64,000 nt of DNA from Arcobacter defluvii (GTDB lineage: Bacteria; Campylobacterota; Campylobacteria; Campylobacterales; Arcobacteraceae): the NCBI RefSeq assembly GCF_013201725.1, contig NZ_CP053835.1:2604001-2668000 (forward strand), written 5' to 3'. Made by a program: the position numbers and the translations under genes. The notes below the pieces were generated by a model. It made no database searches and was not told where the DNA came from. It saw nothing but the letters and a program-made list of their open reading frames with translations. Positions 32,202 to 40,732 of this stretch are shown in pieces; position 1 is the first letter of the stretch, and each line of letters starts with the position of its first letter.

Positions 32202-33130
32202 ATGATATAGTTCAAATAGAAAAATTACAAAAAATATTTTGTAAAGGAAATATTTGTATTGCAAATAATATAAATTTATCAATCCAAGAAGGTGAAATAT
32301 TCACAATTCTAGGAAAAAGCGGAAGTGGAAAAACTACTTTTTTAAGAATGATTGCTGGACTTGAAACTCCTGATGATGGTGAAATTATTATAGATAATAA
32401 TACAGTTTTTTCAAAAAATAAAAATTTAGAGCCAAAAGATAGAGAAGTTGCTGTTGTATTTCAAAACTATGCTCTTTTACCACATCTTACAATTGCTTCA
32501 AATATTACTTTTGGAAGCAAAGCTTCAAAAAAAGATTTAGATGAAGTTTTAGAAAAAACAAAATTAAAAGGACAAGAAAATAAATTTCCTCACGAATTAA
32601 GTGGAGGTCAACAACAAAGAGTTGCGCTAGCTCGTGCAATTATCAATAAACCAAAAATCTTACTTCTAGATGAACCTTTAAGTAATATCGATACAGAATT
32701 ACGAAGTCATTTAAGAGTTGAATTAAAAGAGATGATTAAAGCTTTTAATATTACAGCTTTATTTATAACTCATGATAAAGAAGATGCCTTTTATTTATCT
32801 GATAGAATTGCTATTATGCATGGCGGTAATATTCTACAAGTTGGAACAGCAAAAGAGATTTATCACCATCCAAATGATTTATATTGTGCAAACTTTTTAG
32901 GTAAGATGACTCAAATTGGAACTAATTCATATATAAGACCTGAACATATAGAGATTTGTTTGGATGGGGAATTTGAAGCTATTATTAAAGAAATAACTTT
33001 TTATGGAAGTTTTTACGAGGTTCTAATTATTTCAAATAAAAAAGAATTATTAGTTCATAGTTTTGATGATAATTTGAAGATAGGACAAAAAATAAAATAT
33101 AAATTCAATGGTGAAATCCTAAAATTTTAA
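32198..33130 (+). CDS. fbpC: Fe(3+) ABC transporter ATP-binding protein
   Basis: A 310-residue ABC ATPase. Walker A GKSGSGKTTF (about residue 40), Q-loop VFQNYALLPH, signature LSGGQQQRVALARA, Walker B ILLLDEPLSNID and switch FITHDKEDA. A TOBE-like C-terminal part follows from about residue 235, as in the FbpC/PotA group. The ATG overlaps the fbpB stop (ATGA). It completes the fbpABC operon. Confidence 0.93.
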   Translation: MNDIVQIEKLQKIFCKGNICIANNINLSIQEGEIFTILGKSGSGKTTFLRMIAGLETPDDGEIIIDNNTVFSKNKNLEPKDREVAVVFQNYALLPHLTIASNITFGSKASKKDLDEVLEKTKLKGQENKFPHELSGGQQQRVALARAIINKPKILLLDEPLSNIDTELRSHLRVELKEMIKAFNITALFITHDKEDAFYLSDRIAIMHGGNILQVGTAKEIYHHPNDLYCANFLGKMTQIGTNSYIRPEHIEICLDGEFEAIIKEITFYGSFYEVLIISNKKELLVHSFDDNLKIGQKIKYKFNGEILKF

Positions 33131-33176
33131 TAATTATAAAATAATAAATTTATTTTTTATATAGTAAAATCATTTT

Positions 33177-35462
33177 ATGATTATTAAAAAATTACTTATT
33201 ATTTTATTATTGTTTATCTTTAATGCTCAAATTAATGCAAATCAAAATATAACTCTCTATTTAGATTGGTTAAATCAATTCCAATTTGCAGGTTATTATA
33301 TTGCAAAAGAAAAAGGCTATTATGAGAATATAGGCTTAAATGTTGAAATAAAAGAATCAAATAAAGATATAAATATTTTAGATAAAGTAATTAATAATGA
33401 AAATAGCTATGGTATTGGGAAATCATCACTTATACTAGATACATTAAGTGGAAAAGATATTATTTTATTATCTAGTATTTATCAAAGTTCTCCTTTAGTT
33501 CTATTAAGTCTAAAAAGTCTTAATATAAAAACTATAAAAGATTTAAAAAATAAAAAAATAATGATTACAAATGATGCAATTGAAGCTACATCAATAAAAT
33601 CAATGATTACATCTCAAAATCTAAATTTAAATGATATAAAAATTCAAAAACATACTTTTAATATTGAAGATTTAATAAATGGAAAAACTGATGTTATGGC
33701 TTGTTATCTTTCAAATGAACCACATATTTTGGAAAAAAGAAATATAGAATATAATATTATTGATCCAAATGAATATAATTTTAATTTTTATGAAGGTATT
33801 TTATTTACATCAAAAAAAGAATTATTAAACAATTCAATTAGAGTTCAAGATTTTAATGAAGCCTCTTTAAAAGGATGGAAATATGCTTTTGAAAATATTG
33901 AAGAAACAGCAAAAATAATTTTTGAAAAATATAATACTCAAAATAAAAGTTTAGAAGATTTAATATATGAAGGTAAAATTTTAAAAAAACTATCAAAATA
34001 TAATGAAAGTTTATTAGGAGATATTTCAGCTGAAAAAATAGATGAAATAAAAAAGATTTATACCTTTTTAGGATTAAATAAAGATAATAATAAATTTGAT
34101 ACTAATTCAATTATATTAAATAAAACAAAAATTATTTTGAATAAAGAGAAATTAGATTATTTAAGAAATAATCATTTTACTCTTTTAGTTGAAGATAATA
34201 AGATACCTTTTTCTTTTAAATTAACAAATGAATTTAAAGGTATAGAAATTGATTTTTGGGATTTTATTTCTAAAAAATTAAATAAACCTTTTAATTTAGA
34301 AGAGACTATCAGCAATAAATTATTTAATATTTTCTCAAATACAATAAAGGCAAGATTTGTTTATAGCTTAAAAAAAATTACAAGTGATAAATATATATTA
34401 AGTAATTCTATTGCTCAAATTCCAATAGCCATAGTTACAAAAAATGACAAAAATTATATTAGTGATTTATCAGTATTAGAAAATGTAAAAATTGGAGTAT
34501 TTGATAGTTTAAAAATAATTCCAATATTAGAAAAAGAATATCCAAATATTAAGTTTGTAAAAATTGATTCTATTGACAATGGTTTTTATAAACTGAAGAA
34601 CAATGAAATTTTTGGATTTATAGATAATATTTATGCTCTTTCTCATAATATAAATAAAAATAAACTTCATAATTTAAAAATAAACACCACTTTAAATTAC
34701 TTTTTAAATATGTTTTTACAAGTAGAAAATAAAGATAAAGAATTTGTTGAGTTAGTAAACTATACCATAAGTAAATTGACTAAAAACGAACAAAAATCTA
34801 TATTAAATAATTATCAACAAATTTTGTATCATGATAGTATTACTTATTTACAAATTTTAAAATTCATACTTCCTTTAGTTCTATTATTATTCATTTTTTT
34901 ATTCTTCAACCTAAGACTAAAAAAAGAGATTGAGAAAAGAAAAAAAGCTGAAATAGAACTTTTAAAACTTGCAAATAAAGATAGTTTAACAAATATCTAT
35001 AATAGAAGAAAAATTGAAGAAATTTGTGAACATGAGCTATTAAGAAGTAAACGATACCTTACTCAATTCTCAATAATATTTTTTGATTTAAATGATTTCA
35101 AACTAATAAATGATAAATTTGGTCATCATATGGGTGATGTTGTTTTAATAAAAGTCGCTCAAATTATAAATAAACATATAAGACAAACTGATAGTTTTGG
35201 AAGATGGGGAGGAGACGAATTTTTGATTGTTTTACCTCAAACAAACAAAGAACAAACAAAAAGTATAATCTTTGGATTAGAAAGAAATTTAAATACTATT
35301 GAATTTGAATTTGACAAATCTTTAAAAATTAGCTGTAGCTTTGGATTTACAGAATATGAAAAAGATGATACATTAGATTCATTACTCAAAAAAGCAGATG
35401 AATCAATGTATATAGCAAAAGCTAATTATAAAAAACTAAAAAAGAATCAATCAAAAGATTAA
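33177..35462 (+). CDS. Membrane diguanylate cyclase with NMT1/THI5-like and SBP-like periplasmic domains
   Basis: A 761-residue protein. Order: signal peptide (1-21); an NMT1/THI5-like binding domain (about 25-260) with LYLDWLNQFQFAGYYIAKEKG-type start and GIGKSSLILD; a second region resembling SBP family 3 (about 325-545) with LVEDNKIPFSFK; one membrane span (about 550-577); and a GGDEF domain (600-755) with NKDSLTNIYNRR, intact GGDEF at about 678-682 and the inhibitory RQTD five residues before it. It probably senses a small molecule in the periplasm and makes c-di-GMP. The ligand is unknown. It follows fbpC by 46 bases. Confidence 0.88.
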   Translation: MIIKKLLIILLLFIFNAQINANQNITLYLDWLNQFQFAGYYIAKEKGYYENIGLNVEIKESNKDINILDKVINNENSYGIGKSSLILDTLSGKDIILLSSIYQSSPLVLLSLKSLNIKTIKDLKNKKIMITNDAIEATSIKSMITSQNLNLNDIKIQKHTFNIEDLINGKTDVMACYLSNEPHILEKRNIEYNIIDPNEYNFNFYEGILFTSKKELLNNSIRVQDFNEASLKGWKYAFENIEETAKIIFEKYNTQNKSLEDLIYEGKILKKLSKYNESLLGDISAEKIDEIKKIYTFLGLNKDNNKFDTNSIILNKTKIILNKEKLDYLRNNHFTLLVEDNKIPFSFKLTNEFKGIEIDFWDFISKKLNKPFNLEETISNKLFNIFSNTIKARFVYSLKKITSDKYILSNSIAQIPIAIVTKNDKNYISDLSVLENVKIGVFDSLKIIPILEKEYPNIKFVKIDSIDNGFYKLKNNEIFGFIDNIYALSHNINKNKLHNLKINTTLNYFLNMFLQVENKDKEFVELVNYTISKLTKNEQKSILNNYQQILYHDSITYLQILKFILPLVLLLFIFLFFNLRLKKEIEKRKKAEIELLKLANKDSLTNIYNRRKIEEICEHELLRSKRYLTQFSIIFFDLNDFKLINDKFGHHMGDVVLIKVAQIINKHIRQTDSFGRWGGDEFLIVLPQTNKEQTKSIIFGLERNLNTIEFEFDKSLKISCSFGFTEYEKDDTLDSLLKKADESMYIAKANYKKLKKNQSKD

Positions 35463-35474
35463 TTCTTTTTATTA

Positions 35475-37055
35475 TTATTCTTCAATTGCTCCAACTGGCT
35501 CTAGTGCTGCTAAATAATCTTTAAATCTTGTCTGACCTAAATTATCTGCTTTGTAATCATTTATAAGTTTTTCAACATAATCAACAACACCTGTAGCTGG
35601 AACTTTTACTCCAATTTTTCTTGAAAGTCTACTTTTACTTGTTCCTTCTAAATTTCCACCTAAAAGAACTTCATAACCTTCAACTCTTTCACCTTCATGT
35701 CTTATCATTCCACCAACAAATCCAATATCAGAAATTTGTGGTTGAGAACAACCATTTCCACATCCTGAAAATGAAATAGTTACATCTTCAATAAATTCTG
35801 GGAATCTATTTTCAAGTTCAACAACAACTTTTTTTGCAAACTCTTTTGTTTCAGTAATACCAAATTTACAGAACTCTTTCCCTGTACAAGATTGTAATCT
35901 TGCTCTAAAAGGAGTTGGTTGATATGGATATCCTAAAGCTATAAATTCATCTGCTAAAGCTTGAACTACCTCATCTTTAACACCATAAACTACAAAATTC
36001 TGAGTTGCAGTTAAAGCTAATCCTTCAGCATTATATTTTTCACAAATTTCATACATTTTAGCAAAATCAGTTCCCGGAACTCTTCCTGAATTAGTTGCAA
36101 AACCAACATAAGAATATCCCTTTTGTTTTGATTTATTAATTCCAAAATGATTTCTATTTTCAAATGAAGCAATTTTTGGTTCAACTAAACCTTCTTGTAA
36201 TTTGTATCCAATTACTTTTTCAATTTCATCAACGAATTTTTCAATTCCCCAATCATTTAATAAATGTCTAACCCTTGCTTTATTTCTATTATCTCTATTT
36301 CCATTATCTCTAAAGATTTCTGCACATGCAACTGCTACATCTAAAACTTGTTCTGGTTTTACATATCTTGAAGCTCTTGTAGCAATTTGTTTTGATTTTG
36401 ATAAACCACCTCCAATTGTTAAATCAAATAAAACTTCACCATTATCTGCTTTAAATCCAGTAAAAGCAACATCTTGGATTTCATGAGCTGCACAATGACA
36501 TTTACATCCACTAATACCTATTTTATATTTTCTTGGGAAATTGCAAAATCTATCATCATTTTTATCAAAGTAAGTATCTACTTGTTTCACAAGTTCTCTT
36601 ACATCATAAATCTCACCTTCATCAATTCCACTCACTGGACAAGTCATAATTGGTCTTGGTCCATCACCTGAAGCCATTCTTGACGTTAAACCCACACTTT
36701 GTAATAATTCAAAAATTGCTGGCATATCTTTGATTTGAATATAGTGAAATTGAACATTTTGTCTTGTTGTGAAATCTACTAATCCTTGTGCATATTCAAG
36801 ACCTATTTGTGCCATAACTTTTAGTTGAGCTAAATTCATTTTAGTATCAACTAATTTGATTCTTTTCATAAAATATTTTTTATCTTCTCTGCCATCACTA
36901 TTTACATGAGGATACATTCCATACCATTTTAATAAACCAATATATTCATCTTTTAAAGGAATGCCTTCTTTTGCTTCTTTATAAATATCATCAATAACTC
37001 TTAAAGGATTTCTTGAAGCTTTTAATTGCTCTAATGCAGATAACTCTTTTGCCAT
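35475..37055 (-). CDS. Siroheme-[4Fe-4S] nitrite/sulfite reductase
   Basis: A 526-residue member of the assimilatory nitrite/sulfite reductase family. It has two half-repeats; RQNVQFHYIQIKD and GISGCKCHCAAHE mark the first. The cluster cysteines are CTGKEFC (C-x5-C) and SGCGNGC (C-x3-C). It reduces nitrite to ammonia or sulfite to sulfide using ferredoxin-like donors. Which substrate applies cannot be read with certainty; no nitrate reductase or cys gene is adjacent. It stands alone, convergent with the GGDEF gene with only 12 bases between the stops. Confidence 0.88.
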   Translation of the reverse strand: MAKELSALEQLKASRNPLRVIDDIYKEAKEGIPLKDEYIGLLKWYGMYPHVNSDGREDKKYFMKRIKLVDTKMNLAQLKVMAQIGLEYAQGLVDFTTRQNVQFHYIQIKDMPAIFELLQSVGLTSRMASGDGPRPIMTCPVSGIDEGEIYDVRELVKQVDTYFDKNDDRFCNFPRKYKIGISGCKCHCAAHEIQDVAFTGFKADNGEVLFDLTIGGGLSKSKQIATRASRYVKPEQVLDVAVACAEIFRDNGNRDNRNKARVRHLLNDWGIEKFVDEIEKVIGYKLQEGLVEPKIASFENRNHFGINKSKQKGYSYVGFATNSGRVPGTDFAKMYEICEKYNAEGLALTATQNFVVYGVKDEVVQALADEFIALGYPYQPTPFRARLQSCTGKEFCKFGITETKEFAKKVVVELENRFPEFIEDVTISFSGCGNGCSQPQISDIGFVGGMIRHEGERVEGYEVLLGGNLEGTSKSRLSRKIGVKVPATGVVDYVEKLINDYKADNLGQTRFKDYLAALEPVGAIEE

Positions 37056-37442
37056 AATTTTCTCCTAAAATTTTAAAAATATATAATATCTCAAAATCAT
37101 TTTATTTTAGAAATTATATCTTAGATTTATAAAAAATAAATTAAATTAATCTTGATTAAATTACTATAGTTATTTTACTTCCATATTTAAATAATAAAAT
37201 TTATCAAAAATAAAAAAATATTTTATCAATTATTATGCATAGCATGAAATGTACCGTATTAATTTTCAACTAAAAAATCCCATAAAATAAGCTTTTTTAA
37301 AAACATTTTTTTCTTTAAGATTTCTTTCAGATTATTTCGTTTTTTTATGGTTTATAATTGCAATATAGAATAAGAATATAATCTTAGATGATTTTGAATC
37401 TTACTACGGTCTTATTCTATCTACTTTTTTCAGGAGAATAAA
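37056..37442. promoter_or_regulatory. 387-base divergent intergenic region; structured leader before the peptidase gene
   Basis: Most of the region is plain AT-rich DNA with no gene. On the plus strand a TATAAT lies at 37352-37357. Right after it, 37365-37375 pairs perfectly with 37410-37420 (11 bp), enclosing 34 bases, then comes a T-run (37424-37429) and AGGAG at 37432-37436. The hairpin plus T-run could act as a terminator or attenuator in the 5' leader. Confidence 0.5.
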
Positions 37443-38528
37443 TTGGGTGCTTCATTTACAAATGAGCCTAAAAATTTTGTACCTTTTCTTGACTTATTAA
37501 AACAATTAATAAGAGTTCCTTCAGTAACTGGAGCAGAACACTCTTTTTTATTATATTTAAAAAGAGAGTTAGAAGAAATTGGTATAAAAACACAATATTA
37601 TGATGGTCTATTAGTTGCACAAGGCAAAAATCCTACTAAAGGAATGTTAAGTGCACATATTGATAGACATGGTGTAATTTGTACAGGACCAAATGAATTT
37701 CAATTTGCAGCATTTCTTGCTAAAAACCGTTCAGATTTAAGAGGAAACTCATTATCAGAACAAACTTATCAATTAATTGCAAAAAGATATATAAATCAAC
37801 AAGTTCAAGCTTATGAGCCATGGAGTGGTAGCTATCTTGGAATTGGTAAAATTTGTGATGCTTATATGTGTGAAGAGGTTAATAATCTTATTTTTAAAAT
37901 AGAAGGATTATCTCATTTACAGCCAGGAACACCTATTGCATTTAGTGATAAATTGAAAAGAGATGATGATTTAATATCAGCACAACTTGACAATGTAATT
38001 TCAGCAGCAATAATAATTTATTTATATCAAAATGGTTTTCAAGGAACAGCATTTTTTACAGCACAAGAAGAAGCTGGTAAATCTTGGAGATACGTATATG
38101 AATGGTTTAAAAAAAATAACGTGACAACAAATGAGTTATTGGTATTAGATACAAGTCCTTATGATACTAGAATTGAAGCAGATGTTCAACAAGTAGTTTT
38201 AAGAAATAGAGATGCGAATGCTAGATTTAAATCTCCTATTTTAAAACAACTTAAAAATTTTTGTCATAAAAATGGTATTGATTTTTCTTGTAAAGATATT
38301 TTTATACAAGAAAAAAATAAAATAAGAAAAGAAAAAGGTTTACCACTATTAACTTTAGGTAGTACTGAACTTGGAAGAATTGTTATGGAATCACGTGGAA
38401 ATATCCAAGGTGCAACATTACAAATACCAACTACAGGTTATCACACAGTTGAAGAAACAGCATCAATAAAGTCTGTTAAAACAATTTTATATATATTAAG
38501 CAGTTTATATATAGAAAAAAGTGCTTAA
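37443..38528 (+). CDS. M42/M20-like zinc metallopeptidase (aminopeptidase-like)
   Basis: A 361-residue protein that starts at TTG with AGGAG 6 bases upstream. Metal-site residues of the M42/M20 clan are in place: SAHIDRHG, the bridging Asp in SAQLDNVIS, the Glu pair in TAQEEAGKS, LDTSPYD and the late His in TGYHTVEE. This suggests a cytoplasmic co-catalytic aminopeptidase. Peptide substrate unknown. The N-terminal QLIRVPSVTGAE fits the family. It begins a run of same-strand genes to 43.5 kb and has a structured leader. Confidence 0.82.
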   Translation: MGASFTNEPKNFVPFLDLLKQLIRVPSVTGAEHSFLLYLKRELEEIGIKTQYYDGLLVAQGKNPTKGMLSAHIDRHGVICTGPNEFQFAAFLAKNRSDLRGNSLSEQTYQLIAKRYINQQVQAYEPWSGSYLGIGKICDAYMCEEVNNLIFKIEGLSHLQPGTPIAFSDKLKRDDDLISAQLDNVISAAIIIYLYQNGFQGTAFFTAQEEAGKSWRYVYEWFKKNNVTTNELLVLDTSPYDTRIEADVQQVVLRNRDANARFKSPILKQLKNFCHKNGIDFSCKDIFIQEKNKIRKEKGLPLLTLGSTELGRIVMESRGNIQGATLQIPTTGYHTVEETASIKSVKTILYILSSLYIEKSA

Positions 38529-38570
38529 ATACAAAAATAAAACTATATTAATTTAGAGGAATTTGAAATT

Positions 38571-38801
38571 ATGGATTTAGCTATTATTTATGAATTAAGA
38601 GCAAACGATGTAAGCGAAGAGCATATTGAATTAATCATGAGTAGAGTAAAAAATAGATTGACTGAAGAGAATATTGATAAAGAACTTGTAAAGTTAGGTT
38701 ATCCTAAAATATTCACTGTAGATTATGATGAATATGATAACTATGATTTTGATGACGACTACAGTCCTAGTCACAAGGGAAATTATGAAGAAATTGACTA
38801 A
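38571..38801 (+). CDS. Small acidic protein of unknown function
   Basis: 76 residues. The first 50 look helical (EEHIELIMSRVKNRLTEENI), and the tail is very acidic and aromatic (VDYDEYDNYDFDDDYSP). I do not recognise a family. AGAGGAATT lies before the ATG. The next gene starts inside its last codons in another frame (17-base overlap), which supports real translation. It sits between the peptidase and an NTF2-like protein. Confidence 0.7.
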   Translation: MDLAIIYELRANDVSEEHIELIMSRVKNRLTEENIDKELVKLGYPKIFTVDYDEYDNYDFDDDYSPSHKGNYEEID

Positions 38802-39189
38802 TAAAGAATTAGTAAAAATATATTATGATGAATTATGGAATAAACAAAATAAAGATTATATTGATATTCTATTTGATGATAATATAACTTTTCACGGATC
38901 TTTGGACATTGATGTAAAAGGCAAAAAACAGTTCGAAGAGTATATGGATACTATTTTAACAGGTATTCCAAATCTTTTCCATAGTATTATTACTATGATT
39001 TGTGAAGGTGATACTATTGCGGTTAAAGCATTGTATAATGGTAGACATACTGGTAAGTTATTTGACTTTGAGCCAAGTAACAATAAAATCGCTTATAATG
39101 GAGCATCTTTTTTCAAATTTAAAGATGGCAAGATTATAGACGTTTGGGTACTTGGTGATTTAAAAACTCTTATCAAGCAACTTTCATAA
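38785..39189 (+). CDS. SnoaL/NTF2-like protein
   Basis: I start at the ATG at 38785 with AAGGGAA upstream, giving 134 residues from MKKLTNKELVKIYYDELWNK; the open frame before it is only the shadow of the acidic protein. The pattern (first helix, then FDDNITFHGSLD, an FEEYMDTIL helix, then the strands ITMICEGDTIAVKALYNG and FFKFKDGKIIDVWVLGD) is that of SnoaL-like polyketide cyclase/NTF2 proteins. Such folds bind small ligands or act as isomerases; the substrate here is unknown. Confidence 0.8.
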   Translation: MKKLTNKELVKIYYDELWNKQNKDYIDILFDDNITFHGSLDIDVKGKKQFEEYMDTILTGIPNLFHSIITMICEGDTIAVKALYNGRHTGKLFDFEPSNNKIAYNGASFFKFKDGKIIDVWVLGDLKTLIKQLS

Positions 39190-39206
39190 ACTTACGTTTA
39201 TGAAAG
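39181..39206 (+). promoter_or_regulatory. perfect 11-bp hairpin at the SnoaL stop and before the next ribosome site
   Basis: 39181-39191 is the reverse complement of 39196-39206 with a 4-base loop. The stem covers the upstream stop codon and touches the AGGAAG ribosome site of the following gene. No T-run follows. Translational coupling or mRNA processing is possible. Confidence 0.55.
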
Positions 39207-39213
39207 GAAGCAT

Positions 39214-39924
39214 TTGACTCAAATTAGCAATAAAATTTATTGCTCTGATTTTTTAATTTCATTTGATATTGAAACTAAATTATTACCTAATCCTTATTAT
39301 GATTATCCTTTTTTAATTATTGAAAACTTTCTGGATGGAAATGAGTGTTATGAAATAAATAAAAAAGTAAAAGAAGATGATGATTATCAAAAAGCGCAAA
39401 TAAAAATACAAAAACTTATTACAAGAGCAAAGATAAATGAAAAAATTAGAAAAACAAATATTTACTCTCTTAATGAAAAATATTTAGAAATTTATACAAA
39501 AAGATTTTTGAACTATCAACCAATAATAGAAGAATATTTCAAGTTAGCACTAACAACATCAACAAATATTCAAGTTTTAGAATATATAAAAGATTCTTTT
39601 TACGCAATGCATAGTGATGATTCAAGTATGATATATAAAGATAATGAACTTATAGGTTTTGTACCAGTTGCCAAACAAAGAAAAGTTTCGAGTGTACTAT
39701 TTACAACATCAACTAATAAAGTTGCAAGTGATAATAGTTTTATAGGAGGAGAACTTTTATTTAATTTTTTGTTTGATAAAAATGGTAATGAAATAAAAAT
39801 AGAACCAAAAGCAGGAATGATGTTGGTCTTTTTAAGTAATCCATATTTTACCCATGAAGTTTTAAAAGTAATAAAAGGGAGAAGAATAAGTCTAGTTCAA
39901 TGGCATAATGCAATCATAAATTAG
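39214..39924 (+). CDS. 2-oxoglutarate/Fe(II)-dependent oxygenase, prolyl-4-hydroxylase type
   Basis: A 236-residue protein read from a TTG start with AGGAAG upstream. The double-stranded beta-helix metal triad is visible: His and Asp in YAMHSDDSS (about 135), the distal His in YFTHEVLKV, and the 2-oxoglutarate arginine in GRRISLVQWH. PNPYYDYPFLIIENFLD near the start is typical of the family. Substrate unknown: peptides or small molecules are both possible. It is followed by a second, unrelated oxygenase of the PhyH family. Confidence 0.82.
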   Translation: MTQISNKIYCSDFLISFDIETKLLPNPYYDYPFLIIENFLDGNECYEINKKVKEDDDYQKAQIKIQKLITRAKINEKIRKTNIYSLNEKYLEIYTKRFLNYQPIIEEYFKLALTTSTNIQVLEYIKDSFYAMHSDDSSMIYKDNELIGFVPVAKQRKVSSVLFTTSTNKVASDNSFIGGELLFNFLFDKNGNEIKIEPKAGMMLVFLSNPYFTHEVLKVIKGRRISLVQWHNAIIN

Positions 39925-39997
39925 AATTAAAGTGCATCAACAAAGAAGAAAGTTAATTTGACTATAATTACAAAAATTTTTAATATTAAGAGAAAAA

Positions 39998-40732
39998 ATG
40001 ACATTAGATGAAAAGCAATTAAAAGAGTTCCATGAAAATGGTTTTTTAGTTCTTAAAAAATTTGTAAATGAAGTTTTTTGCGATGCAATTTTAGAAAAAG
40101 CAAAAGAACATTTACTTAAAAAACAAGCTCCCATCGAGAGTGAACAAGAATATATGAATCTTGATGAAAATAATATTACAGTAAGAAGATTAAGACAAGT
40201 TTATGATAGAGAAGAAGTTTTTAGAAGTTGGATGACAAATGAAAAAATCAGACCAATTTTAAAACAAATATTAAATGATACTCCTGTTTTAACTTTAGCC
40301 CATCATAATTCAATAATGACGAAATTACCAAAAGAAAGCACTAGAACTTATTGGCATCAAGATAGACGTTATTGGAATTTTGAAAATAATGATTTAGTTT
40401 CAGTTTGGCTTGCACTTGGTGATGAAAATCTCAAAAATGGATTATTGGAGTTTATTCCTGCTTCTCATAAAATTACTTTTGAAAAAGAACAATTTGATGA
40501 AAAAAGCAATTTTTTAGATAAACATCCTAAAAATATTGAACTTATAAAAACAAGAATTCATACAAATTTAGAAAAAGGGGATGTTGTATTATTTCACTGT
40601 AAAACACTTCATCATGCAAATAAAAATACAACAGATACTCCAAAAATATCTTTTGTTTACACAGTTAGAGCTGCTTCAAACAAACCAACAAACAACACAA
40701 GAAGTGATTTTAAAGAGGTAATCCTTGACTAA
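39998..40732 (+). CDS. Phytanoyl-CoA dioxygenase (PhyH) family protein
   Basis: A 244-residue PhyH-like Fe(II)/2-oxoglutarate oxygenase. It begins with FHENGFLVLKKFV and has the metal H-x-D in YWHQDRRYW (about 120), VWLALGD, LLEFIPASHK, the second His in LFHCKTLHHANKN and arginine in TVRAAS. Substrate unknown. GAGAAAAA lies before the ATG. Its end overlaps the start of tex by 8 bases, so it is co-transcribed with it. Confidence 0.88.
   Translation: MTLDEKQLKEFHENGFLVLKKFVNEVFCDAILEKAKEHLLKKQAPIESEQEYMNLDENNITVRRLRQVYDREEVFRSWMTNEKIRPILKQILNDTPVLTLAHHNSIMTKLPKESTRTYWHQDRRYWNFENNDLVSVWLALGDENLKNGLLEFIPASHKITFEKEQFDEKSNFLDKHPKNIELIKTRIHTNLEKGDVVLFHCKTLHHANKNTTDTPKISFVYTVRAASNKPTNNTRSDFKEVILD

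Noticed and set aside
37200-37300. Possible small peptide gene MHSMKCTVLIFN
   Set aside because: Only 12 codons and no ribosome site.
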